From NCBI RefSeq assembly GCF_002943425.1, contig NZ_PTRA01000001.1, forward strand, positions 3,038,001 to 3,102,000: 64,000 nucleotides of DNA, read 5' to 3'. Origin of the DNA: Siphonobacter curvatus (GTDB taxonomy: Bacteria > Bacteroidota > Bacteroidia > Cytophagales > Spirosomataceae). This document shows positions 25,737 through 33,552 of this stretch, one piece after another. The translations under genes were made by a program, and so were the position numbers. Positions within the stretch are counted from its first letter, which is position 1. Each line of letters begins with the position of its first letter. The notes under the pieces are model-generated. The model was not told the origin of the DNA. It made no database searches and saw nothing but the letters and a program-made list of their open reading frames with translations.

Positions 25737-27179
25737 ATGCAGCGACTGACCCAAACGCAACGCCAAACTCTGAAGTTTTCGCCCCTGCAGATTCAGATGC
25801 TGAATTTGCTGGGTCTGAATACGCTGGAATTGGAGCAGCGAATAAAAGATGAGCTGGAAGAGAATCCGGTATTGGAAGAAGGCACCGAAACGCCCGAACA
25901 AACAGAAGAGAATTCCGACGGTTTGGATGAATACCAACCCGAAGGCAGCGATTTACCAACCGATGATTTTCGGGATTGGGACGAATTTGCCGATGATGAC
26001 ATTCCTGAATACAAAACCCGGTCGGACAATTTTGCCGCCGACGAGGATTTCTATACCTCTCCCATCGTTCAGTTAAACACCTGGCGTGAAGAACTCAAGG
26101 AACAGGTAGGTACACTTGAGCTAACCGAGCGGCAGCGATTGATTGCAGACTTCATTGTGGATTCCCTTGATGACGATGGTTTTCTCAAGTACGATGCCTA
26201 CAATATTGCCGATGATATTAGTTTCACGAACAACATTTGGGTAGAAGAATCAGAAATTGAAGAGATTCTTCCGTTAATACGCTCGCTTGACCCTCCGGGT
26301 GTAGCGGCCCGCGACCTGCAAGATTGCCTGCTTTTACAATTGGAACGTAAACCGCATACGCCCGAAAATACACTTAGTATCGAAGTCGTACGTCGGCACA
26401 TGCACGAATTGGCTGGACGGAATTACGAGAAAATTATGCGGGTCATGAACCTGGACAACGATCAGTTGAAGGAAGTTCTCGCCGTGATTGCTCACCTCAA
26501 TCCGAAGCCCGTCGTTGGGGGCCAAAGCAGTAGTCTGGTCGTTAACGAGAATATTCTGCCGGAGTATTTTATTTCGAATGATAACGGTCTATTTGAAGTA
26601 AGCCTCAATGGCCGCGATTTGCCCAGCATCCGGCTGAGCAAGGCGGTTGTTGAAATGGCCGAATCGCGTAACAAAAGTGACCGGGCGGCTGCTCAATTCG
26701 TCAAGAGCAAGCTGGCTTCGGCTCGCTGGTTTATCGATGCTCTGAAGCAACGGGAGCAAACCATGCTCAATACCATGCGAGCTATTATTGAGTTTCAGAA
26801 GGACTACTTCATAACGGGCGATGTACGGCAACTTAGACCTATGATTCTTAAGGATATTGCCGACCGCATTGGAATGGACATTTCAACGATCTCTCGGGTT
26901 ACTTCGGGTAAATACGCCCAAACTCCCTTCGGTATTATTCACCTGAAAGACTTGTTTACCGAAGGCGTGAAAAACGACGAAGGCGAAGAAGTTTCGAATC
27001 GTGAGATTCAACAGGCTATTGTCGAAATCATTGAAAAAGAAGACAAACAATCGCCGTATACTGACCAACAGATTCAAGAATTACTGACAGAAAAAGGATA
27101 TCCCGTTGCTCGACGTACGGTGGCGAAATACCGCGAACAACTAAACATTCCTATCGCCAAAATTCGTCGGGAACTGTAA
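25737..27179 (+). CDS. rpoN: RNA polymerase sigma-54 factor
   Basis: 480 residues from the ATG at 25737, which is preceded by AGGAAGAG and begins MQRLTQTQRQTLKFSPLQIQMLNLL, the typical Bacteroidota start of the activator-interaction region; a start 33 bases upstream adds an atypical prefix. An acidic region II (about 45-110, many D/E) follows, then the core-binding domain and the DNA-binding part with IADRIGMDISTISRVTSGKY and the RpoN box ARRTVAKYRE near the end. It directs RNA polymerase to -24/-12 promoters and needs ATP-driven activators. Two candidate promoters of this class occur in this window. Confidence 0.95.
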   Translation: MQRLTQTQRQTLKFSPLQIQMLNLLGLNTLELEQRIKDELEENPVLEEGTETPEQTEENSDGLDEYQPEGSDLPTDDFRDWDEFADDDIPEYKTRSDNFAADEDFYTSPIVQLNTWREELKEQVGTLELTERQRLIADFIVDSLDDDGFLKYDAYNIADDISFTNNIWVEESEIEEILPLIRSLDPPGVAARDLQDCLLLQLERKPHTPENTLSIEVVRRHMHELAGRNYEKIMRVMNLDNDQLKEVLAVIAHLNPKPVVGGQSSSLVVNENILPEYFISNDNGLFEVSLNGRDLPSIRLSKAVVEMAESRNKSDRAAAQFVKSKLASARWFIDALKQREQTMLNTMRAIIEFQKDYFITGDVRQLRPMILKDIADRIGMDISTISRVTSGKYAQTPFGIIHLKDLFTEGVKNDEGEEVSNREIQQAIVEIIEKEDKQSPYTDQQIQELLTEKGYPVARRTVAKYREQLNIPIAKIRREL

Positions 27180-27199
27180 TATCGTTAAGCTACTACAGA

Positions 27200-27251
27200 C
27201 CCAGCACTAAAAAGGCGGATCGTGATGACGATCCGCCTTTTTAGTGCTGGG
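27200..27251. terminator. Perfect 24-bp hairpin after rpoN
   Basis: Arms 27200-27223 and 27228-27251 are perfect inverse copies around a GATG loop; the inner part contains AAAAAGGCGGATCGT and its complement, ending in TTTTT. It lies 20 bases after the rpoN stop and can work in both directions. Confidence 0.88.
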
Positions 27252-27307
27252 CTCTTAGAATACAATTATTCGAACCTTCCAGCTTTTTTGTATTGGTTCA
27301 GTGTTTA

Positions 27308-27346
27308 AACAAAAAAGGCTCCACTTCAAGCGGAGCCTTTTTTGTT
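27308..27346 (-). terminator. Terminator of the 27359 gene
   Basis: Stem AACAAAAAAGGCTCC (27308-27322) with GGAGCCTTTTTTGTT (27332-27346), loop of 9. On the minus strand it ends in TTTTTTGTT and begins 13 bases past the stop at 27359. Confidence 0.85.
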
Positions 27347-27358
27347 ACTCAGGAAAGA

Positions 27359-29170
27359 TTAGTTTCTTCTTCTAGGCTTTCCTTTTTTAGCCTTACGGCC
27401 TTCTTGTTCGATGATACGTTGTTTCTCTTCTTCCGTAATCTGACGAATACTGGTTTTAGAGATGATGTATTTGCCTTTCGAACGAGTGATGGTTACTTGG
27501 TAATCACCTAAGTGACGAACCACTTCACCGTTTGCTTTCACTTCATCGATTTCGTAGATAGCCTTGAAGTATCTTGGACGCTTCATGCTAGATACCAGAG
27601 CATCGAATTGAGCAGGAACTGCGATTTCGATATCGTCTTTCAGTTCTTCGAAAGCGTTCAGCTTAGCTTGTTCCAGTTCTTGCGTATACGTTCCGTACAG
27701 CGTGCGTTTGCGGTAGGTTCCACTTGGCTGACGCGTTCCGTCGCAGTAGCAGTAGCATTGTACTGAATCACGACCCACTACCGTAGAGTAGTAAGCAGAA
27801 ACTTCAACTAAACGGTGACGGAAGCGAGTTTTCTCTTCGATAACTTTCGGAGCTGCTTTTTCGAAACCGAAGCTAGCTGTAGCTACTTCTGAAATACAAC
27901 GTCCACACTTGTTGTTACGCTCAGAGTGAACCGTTACGTAATAGAATTCCGTTTGAGAGATCGAGTCACCAGGGAATTTCAGATCCTGAGGCCATTCGAA
28001 GCTACGTTCGGTCGTGCTCTTCAGTGAGTATACGATTTCATCCGACTCTGGAGATTTCTTGTGAACATTCACCGTATACGTTTCACCAGCTTCTGAGCTT
28101 CCGCTCGTCCAGGTAACTTTTGGATACGTACCTGCCCGGAAGAAAGTATTAGCCAAAGAATCCTTCACTGTCAAGCCCGTAATCGTTTGATCGCCCAGCG
28201 TTACACCCGTAATCGTCGGAGCTACGCAAGTGGGGCATTCAGCCGGAGCCACTTGTACCAGCGTCGTACGGTTGAAAGACTTACGAAGAGCTAATTGCAG
28301 AGCCCAGCCACCGTGCTTACGTTTGAATTCCCAAATGTGAGCAGCGTTGTCTTGCGTGAAGTAGTTTACCTGCGTGTAAAAACCGCTGATTTGTGCTCCA
28401 CCGTACCAGTTGTTACCGAAGGGGAAGAAGGCACCAATGTGTCCTTTAACGCCTGGATGCAACAGTTTGTCCGTCGGAGAAACCATGGAGATCAATTGGT
28501 TGTTCTGGGTATTAATCGCTCCGATCATTGCTGATTGGGTACGGAAAATACCTGCTTTCACCGCAGCTTCCAAGAAGCTACTTTGTGGTTTCTTCGTCAG
28601 GTCGTACGAAATAACGGGACCCACTAAGAGGAACATGTCTTCAGAAGCACGTTTTCTTAGATCTACGTTTTCACGAGCTACACCCTGAGCATCGGCTTGA
28701 GCATACAGATAGTTTTTGTACGCTCCACGAACGAAGAACGTTTGCCAGCCCCCTTCAACGCCCAAACCAAATTTGAAACGATTTTCAGGTCTGAAGAAAT
28801 AATCCGCTCCTACAGAAACGTTCAGGCCAAAGCCGTTGAACAGGGAGCGATCGCGGTGATCGTTAAAGGTGCCGTTCCAAGTACCGCAATAAGCAATACC
28901 TGGACCAAATGGGATGGCAAGACGCCAAGGTGATTTTCCAAGGACCGGAATGTAAGTGATGGTATCACAAGCGGTCAGAGAGTCACCAACGGTAATGTAG
29001 GTTGATGAGGTTTGTGCGTTCAAAGCCTGCTTCCGCCACTGGCGTAACGTTAGACGTTTGCTAGAGGTTGACGGATCGGTGGTCTGAGCTGTTGCTTTGA
29101 ATTGGGTTGAACAAAGTAAAATTGCTAAAATTCCCCACCCCATGCACAACGAGCGGTAGATACTCTTCAT
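27359..29170 (-). CDS. Unrecognised secreted protein with outer-membrane-barrel-like N-terminal half
   Basis: 603 residues. A signal peptide (MKSIYRSLCMGWGILAILLC, cleavage near KATAQ) is clear. Residues about 75-290 have glycine/aromatic-rich strands (FGLNVSVGADYFF, FKFGLGVEGGWQTFFVRGAY, IGAFFPFGNNWYGGAQISGFY), resembling an outer-membrane beta-barrel domain. The middle (about 310-430) reads like an immunoglobulin-type domain (GETYTVNVHKKSP, YYVTVHSERN) with a CPTC pair and a CGRC pair. The C-terminal part is charged and ends KAKKGKPRRRN, so there is no T9SS tail. I do not recognise the family and give no function. It is monocistronic, with its own terminator. Confidence 0.7.
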   Translation of the reverse strand: MKSIYRSLCMGWGILAILLCSTQFKATAQTTDPSTSSKRLTLRQWRKQALNAQTSSTYITVGDSLTACDTITYIPVLGKSPWRLAIPFGPGIAYCGTWNGTFNDHRDRSLFNGFGLNVSVGADYFFRPENRFKFGLGVEGGWQTFFVRGAYKNYLYAQADAQGVARENVDLRKRASEDMFLLVGPVISYDLTKKPQSSFLEAAVKAGIFRTQSAMIGAINTQNNQLISMVSPTDKLLHPGVKGHIGAFFPFGNNWYGGAQISGFYTQVNYFTQDNAAHIWEFKRKHGGWALQLALRKSFNRTTLVQVAPAECPTCVAPTITGVTLGDQTITGLTVKDSLANTFFRAGTYPKVTWTSGSSEAGETYTVNVHKKSPESDEIVYSLKSTTERSFEWPQDLKFPGDSISQTEFYYVTVHSERNNKCGRCISEVATASFGFEKAAPKVIEEKTRFRHRLVEVSAYYSTVVGRDSVQCYCYCDGTRQPSGTYRKRTLYGTYTQELEQAKLNAFEELKDDIEIAVPAQFDALVSSMKRPRYFKAIYEIDEVKANGEVVRHLGDYQVTITRSKGKYIISKTSIRQITEEEKQRIIEQEGRKAKKGKPRRRN

Positions 29171-29478
29171 AGTTTGTGTGTTTTTGTTTGATAAGTCGCT
29201 AAGCTAAACAACAGCAATGAAGTACTTTCTCTAAATGTACGGAGAAATTTGACTTTCAGTTCCACAAAGTAAACTAAGTACTAGTGACATTGTTTACTTA
29301 CTGGAGAATAATTTATCGAAAGGATACTTCACTGTAATGAATATAATAACTGTGCCAAGTGGCCAAAAACCGTATAATAATTTCTATATTATAGTATCTC
29401 CTTAACTTAACTTATTGATTTCAAAACCAGTACCTAAGCAATGATTTGCTCAAGTACTGGTTTATCATCAATTTATAA
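29171..29478 (-). other. Intergenic region between sdhB and the 27359 gene
   Basis: 308 bases, AT-rich. It contains the sdhCAB terminator (29424-29463) and the upstream region of the 27359 gene. Several TAnnTTTG-like words occur on the minus strand with one mismatch, none convincing. No gene is seen. Confidence 0.5.
29424..29463 (-). terminator. Terminator of sdhCAB
   Basis: Arms 29424-29441 and 29446-29463 (18 bp, two mismatches), loop TGAT. On the minus strand it ends in ACTGGTTTT. It starts 16 bases past the sdhB stop. Confidence 0.75.
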
Positions 29479-30240
29479 TTAATCTTTTGTACCGATTTCT
29501 GCTACAAAAAATTCACGGTTCATACGGGCAATATTTTCCATGCTGATGCCTTTCGGGCATTCGGCAGCACAGGCCCCCGTGTTGGTACAGGCACCAAAAC
29601 CTTCTTCGTCCATCTGAGCTACCATCTTCTTAGCCCGTGCGGTCCGCTCGGCTTCACCCTGAGGTAACAGAGCTAACTGAGAGATTTTAGCAGAAGTAAA
29701 TAACATGGCCGAAGCATTTTTACAAGCCGCTACGCAGGCCCCACATCCAATACAGGCCGCTGCCATAAAGGAAGCATCTGCGTTTTCTTTCGGAATGGGG
29801 ATAGAGTTCGCATCCTGAGCATTACCCGTATTGACCGAAATATACCCACCCGCCGAAATAATACGGTCGAAGGAAGTACGGTCCGTTACCAAGTCTTTGA
29901 TAACCGGAAATGCTTGAGCCCGCCAAGGTTCTACCACAATGGTATCGCCATCTTTGAAGCTACGCATGTGCAACTGACAGGTAGTTACCCCTTGTAAGGG
30001 ACCATGGGGACGACCGTTAATGTACATAGAACAAGCTCCGCAGATTCCTTCACGGCAATCGTGATCAAAGGCTACGGGTTCTTTTCCTTCGTGTACCAGT
30101 TGCTCGTTAAGTACATCGAACATTTCCAGGAACGACATATCCTCGGAAATGCCGGAAAGCTGGTAGGATTCCATCCGGCCTTCCGTTCTACTATTTTTTT
30201 GACGCCACACCTGGAGCGTCAGGTTCATATTACCTTCCAT
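29479..30240 (-). CDS. sdhB: Succinate dehydrogenase / fumarate reductase iron-sulfur subunit
   Basis: 253 residues (an ATG 12 bases further in is also possible). The N-terminal ferredoxin domain has the [2Fe-2S] motif [15 protein letters not shown]; the C-terminal domain has the [4Fe-4S] motif [13 protein letters not shown] and the [3Fe-4S] ligand region [14 protein letters not shown]. It passes electrons from the flavoprotein to the quinone site of the membrane subunit. Third gene of sdhCAB, 30 bases after sdhA. The order C-A-B with a single 5-helix cytochrome b is the type seen in Bacteroidota, where the complex can serve as succinate:quinone reductase. Confidence 0.95.
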   Translation of the reverse strand: MEGNMNLTLQVWRQKNSRTEGRMESYQLSGISEDMSFLEMFDVLNEQLVHEGKEPVAFDHDCREGICGACSMYINGRPHGPLQGVTTCQLHMRSFKDGDTIVVEPWRAQAFPVIKDLVTDRTSFDRIISAGGYISVNTGNAQDANSIPIPKENADASFMAAACIGCGACVAACKNASAMLFTSAKISQLALLPQGEAERTARAKKMVAQMDEEGFGACTNTGACAAECPKGISMENIARMNREFFVAEIGTKD

Positions 30241-30270
30241 TGTTTCGTTAACTCTCTAATTGTTAACCTA

Positions 30271-32259
30271 TTACTTATAAGAACGCTGGGCAATTTTGAT
30301 GTTTTCGTAGTTGAGTTCTTCTTTGTGAAGCTCCCACTGCGATTCACCCTGGTATTCCCATGCGGATACATACATGTAATTCTCATCGTCCCGTTTGGCT
30401 TCGCCTTCTTCCGTTTGGTATTCTTCGCGGAAGTGACCGCCACAGGATTCATTCCGATCCAGAGCGTCCATACACATCAACTCGCCCAGCTCAATAAAGT
30501 CAGCAACGCGGTTGGCCTTGTCCAGTTCTGGGTTGAACTCATCGATGTCACCCATGACTTTCACATTCGACCAGAACTCTTTTTTCAGAGCCCGAATCTC
30601 CTGAATGGCTTCTTTAAGACCTTGTTCATTACGGGCCATTCCACACTTATCCCACATAATCTTACCCAGTTCTTTGTGGTAAGCTTCGGGAGATTTCGTG
30701 CCTTTAATCGAAATCAGTTTAGTAATCCGGTCGTTTACTTCTTTCTCGGCTTGTACAAAGGCGGGGTGATCCGTTGAAATCGCTTTCGTCCGAATTTCAC
30801 TCGCCAAGTAGGCACCAATGGTGTAAGGAATTACAAAGTAACCATCGGCCAGACCCTGCATCAGAGCTGACGCTCCCAGACGGTTTGCTCCGTGATCGGA
30901 GAAGTTGGCCTCGCCCAAAGCATACAGACCCGGTACCGTCGTCATCAGGTTGTAATCCACCCAAAGACCTCCCATGGTATAGTGAACGGCTGGGTAAATA
31001 CGCATCGGCACCTGATACGGATCTTCACCCGTAATCTGCTTATACATATCGAAAAGGTTACCGTATTTTTCTTTTACGACAGCCTTTCCTAATTGAAGAA
31101 TCTGATCCGCCGAGGCATTATGAATACCTCTTTTGTTTACTTCACCTTTACCGTATCGCTCATAAGCGGCATAGTAATCCAGGTAAACGGCCATTTTCGA
31201 AGTACCTACTCCATAACCTGCATCACAACGCTCTTTAGCAGCCCGGCTGGCAATATCCCGGGGTACGAGGTTACCAAACGCAGGGTAACGACGTTCGAGG
31301 TAGTAATCACGTTCGTCTTCAGGAATCTGATCAGCTGAACGGTTATCATCTTTCTTTTTAGGCACCCAAATCCGACCGTCATTCCGTAAGGATTCGGACA
31401 TCAACGTCAGTTTCGACTGGTGATCGCCCGATACCGGAATACACGTCGGGTGAATTTGCGTAAAGCAGGGGTTTCCGAAGAATGCTCCTTTTTTGTGAGC
31501 TTTCCACGCAGCCGTTACGTTTGAACCCATGGCGTTCGTTGACAGATAGAATACATTTCCGTACCCGCCTGAGCAAATCAGAACCGCATGACCAAAGTGA
31601 CGCTCAAGTTCACCCGTAATCAGGTTACGAGCAATGATACCCCGGCATTTGCCGTCGATCATAACCACATCCAGCATTTCGTGACGGGTATACATCGTAA
31701 TGTTACCCGCTCCTACCTGACGCTGTAAGCCTGAATAAGCTCCCAGCAGTAATTGCTGACCCGTTTGACCTGCCGCGTAGAACGTACGTTGAACTTGCGT
31801 ACCACCGAATGACCGGTTGGAAAGCAGTCCGCCGTATTCACGGGCAAAAGGTACACCAGCGGCTACGCACTGATCAATGATATTCCCGGATACTTCGGCC
31901 AAACGGTATACGTTAGCTTCCCGAGCCCGGTAATCACCACCTTTGATCGTATCATAAAACAGACGGTACACGGAGTCACCGTCGTTTTGATAGTTTTTAG
32001 CAGCGTTAATTCCACCCTGAGCCGCAATGGAGTGAGCCCGGCGAGCAGAATCCTGAAAACAAAATGCTTTTACTTTATAACCTAACTCAGCCAACGTAGC
32101 CGCCGCCGAAGCTCCGGCTAGTCCCGTACCAATGACGATAATTTCCAGACTCCGTTTATTGGCAGGGTTAACGAGCGGCACGGTCGAGCGGTACTTTGTC
32201 CACTTCGTCTCCAGCGGCCCGTCAGGTATTTTGGCATCCAATTTGGGTGATGTTGCCAT
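30271..32259 (-). CDS. sdhA: Succinate dehydrogenase / fumarate reductase flavoprotein subunit
   Basis: 662 residues. FAD-binding Rossmann motif [20 protein letters not shown] near residues 45-65, the histidyl-FAD segment [18 protein letters not shown], the catalytic-region [20 protein letters not shown] and the second FAD motif [21 protein letters not shown]. The C-terminal helical and capping domains are complete. It oxidises succinate to fumarate (or the reverse) at the covalently bound flavin. 89 bases separate it from sdhC. Confidence 0.96.
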   Translation of the reverse strand: MATSPKLDAKIPDGPLETKWTKYRSTVPLVNPANKRSLEIIVIGTGLAGASAAATLAELGYKVKAFCFQDSARRAHSIAAQGGINAAKNYQNDGDSVYRLFYDTIKGGDYRAREANVYRLAEVSGNIIDQCVAAGVPFAREYGGLLSNRSFGGTQVQRTFYAAGQTGQQLLLGAYSGLQRQVGAGNITMYTRHEMLDVVMIDGKCRGIIARNLITGELERHFGHAVLICSGGYGNVFYLSTNAMGSNVTAAWKAHKKGAFFGNPCFTQIHPTCIPVSGDHQSKLTLMSESLRNDGRIWVPKKKDDNRSADQIPEDERDYYLERRYPAFGNLVPRDIASRAAKERCDAGYGVGTSKMAVYLDYYAAYERYGKGEVNKRGIHNASADQILQLGKAVVKEKYGNLFDMYKQITGEDPYQVPMRIYPAVHYTMGGLWVDYNLMTTVPGLYALGEANFSDHGANRLGASALMQGLADGYFVIPYTIGAYLASEIRTKAISTDHPAFVQAEKEVNDRITKLISIKGTKSPEAYHKELGKIMWDKCGMARNEQGLKEAIQEIRALKKEFWSNVKVMGDIDEFNPELDKANRVADFIELGELMCMDALDRNESCGGHFREEYQTEEGEAKRDDENYMYVSAWEYQGESQWELHKEELNYENIKIAQRSYK

Positions 32260-32348
32260 GGAATGATTTCAGTTTATAAACTCCGGTATAGTTCCGGACT
32301 GATGACTAACGAGAATACACACGCCTTCATTAAGGTTGAAGGCAAAGG

Positions 32349-33137
32349 TTACGCTCCTAAACTCTTAATGTAAAAATAAATAGGCATGGCCGCAAAAGCC
32401 AGCGGGATACCAATACCAAATACCCACACGCCGAGAAAACGAATCAGCGGATTATACTTGGGGTGATTCCAACCCAGCGTTTGGAAAGCACTCCAGAATC
32501 CGTGAACCAAGTGATAGGCCAGAGCCGCCATTCCCAATACGTAGAATAATACCAGTAAGGGATTAGAAAAAGCTACGGTCGTTTCCTTGTACAAGTCCTT
32601 CACAATCGTAACCCGAGTTTGTGAATCTTCGCGTACGTACTCTTCCAGGCGGCCTTTGATCGGCTGCCCCGTATACGGCGTAGAAGAGATGTCGCCCGTT
32701 ACCAGACTTTCTTCGTACTGGCGATACGGTACATCCCCGTAATGATACACATACCAGAAATCGTGCATGTGTACGACAATGTACAACAACAGCATGGTAC
32801 CCAGCAGAGCCATGTTACGGCTAGCCCAGGTACTTTGGTTATGAACCACTACATACCGCTGTGCTCCACGGGCTTTACGGTTGTCTTTTGCCAGCCACAA
32901 TCCCTGAACGGCATGCCAGAGAATGAATGCATACAAGCCGTAAGAAACGACCCGAATGGGCTTGAACGTAGACATGAAGGCAGCGTACTTATTAAAGCCA
33001 TAGCCTTCATCGTGATTGAACAATTGCAGGTTACCGCTCACGTGTACCACCAGGAAAGTACATAAGAACAATCCGGTTAAGGACATAATGAGCTTGCGGC
33101 CCAGCGAACTCGAAAAAGTTTGTGTGACCCAGGACAT
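32349..33137 (-). CDS. sdhC: Succinate dehydrogenase cytochrome b subunit
   Basis: 262 residues from the ATG at 33137 (MSWVTQTFSSSLGRKLIMSL); an upstream in-frame start adds 14 unlikely residues. Five transmembrane helices are visible, with histidines in the helices that would bind heme b (LVVHVSG, WHAVQGLWL, VVHMHDFWYV, LVHGFWSAFQTLGW). This is the single membrane anchor of B-type (Bacillus/Wolinella-like) succinate:quinone oxidoreductases, so no sdhD is needed. First gene of the operon, with a well-formed promoter upstream. Confidence 0.93.
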   Translation of the reverse strand: MSWVTQTFSSSLGRKLIMSLTGLFLCTFLVVHVSGNLQLFNHDEGYGFNKYAAFMSTFKPIRVVSYGLYAFILWHAVQGLWLAKDNRKARGAQRYVVVHNQSTWASRNMALLGTMLLLYIVVHMHDFWYVYHYGDVPYRQYEESLVTGDISSTPYTGQPIKGRLEEYVREDSQTRVTIVKDLYKETTVAFSNPLLVLFYVLGMAALAYHLVHGFWSAFQTLGWNHPKYNPLIRFLGVWVFGIGIPLAFAAMPIYFYIKSLGA

Positions 33138-33194
33138 CGTTTTTTGACTCGAAGAACAGTTAAAAATGCAGGGAACCAACCCCTAATTAGGCGT

Positions 33195-33226
33195 CAAAAC
33201 TACGGCACAAACGGTGGGTTGCCAAA
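33195..33226 (-). promoter_or_regulatory. Promoter of sdhCAB
   Basis: On the minus strand TTTG (33226-33223) is followed after exactly 20 bases by TAGTTTTG (33202-33195), the Bacteroidota -33/-7 pattern. Transcription would start near 33188, about 50 bases before the sdhC ATG. Confidence 0.65.
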
Positions 33227-33552
33227 GTCGATTTCTGATTTTTTGCTAATTAAAAATACCTTTTGCTTTCGAAAAGCGTTCAGCATTTGAAATTAGTGCC
33301 CACTTCTAGGCTAGTCCAGCTCTGTTTCAGTACCTTATTGTCAGAACATTTTCCCCCAGGAAAAAAACTTCTTTAGCAGTGAAAAAGTTTGTTGTAAAAA
33401 CAATTGTTTTCAGAATTGAAAGAACATTCAAATCTGTACCTTGAACCTGTGTTATACCCGTACCTTTACAAGCCTGAGCTTTGGGCATCTGTACCCATTA
33501 CCGCTGTTTTTTGAATACTACCGAACTGATTGTCTGATTATACCAGCGTAGC
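33227..33552. other. Upstream region of the T9SS cargo gene
   Basis: About 326 bases without a gene. It holds a perfect 14-bp palindrome AAAACAATTGTTTT at 33397-33410 and a weak promoter-like pair (TTG at 33442, TACCTTTA near 33462, 17 bases apart). Otherwise nothing recognisable. Confidence 0.4.
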
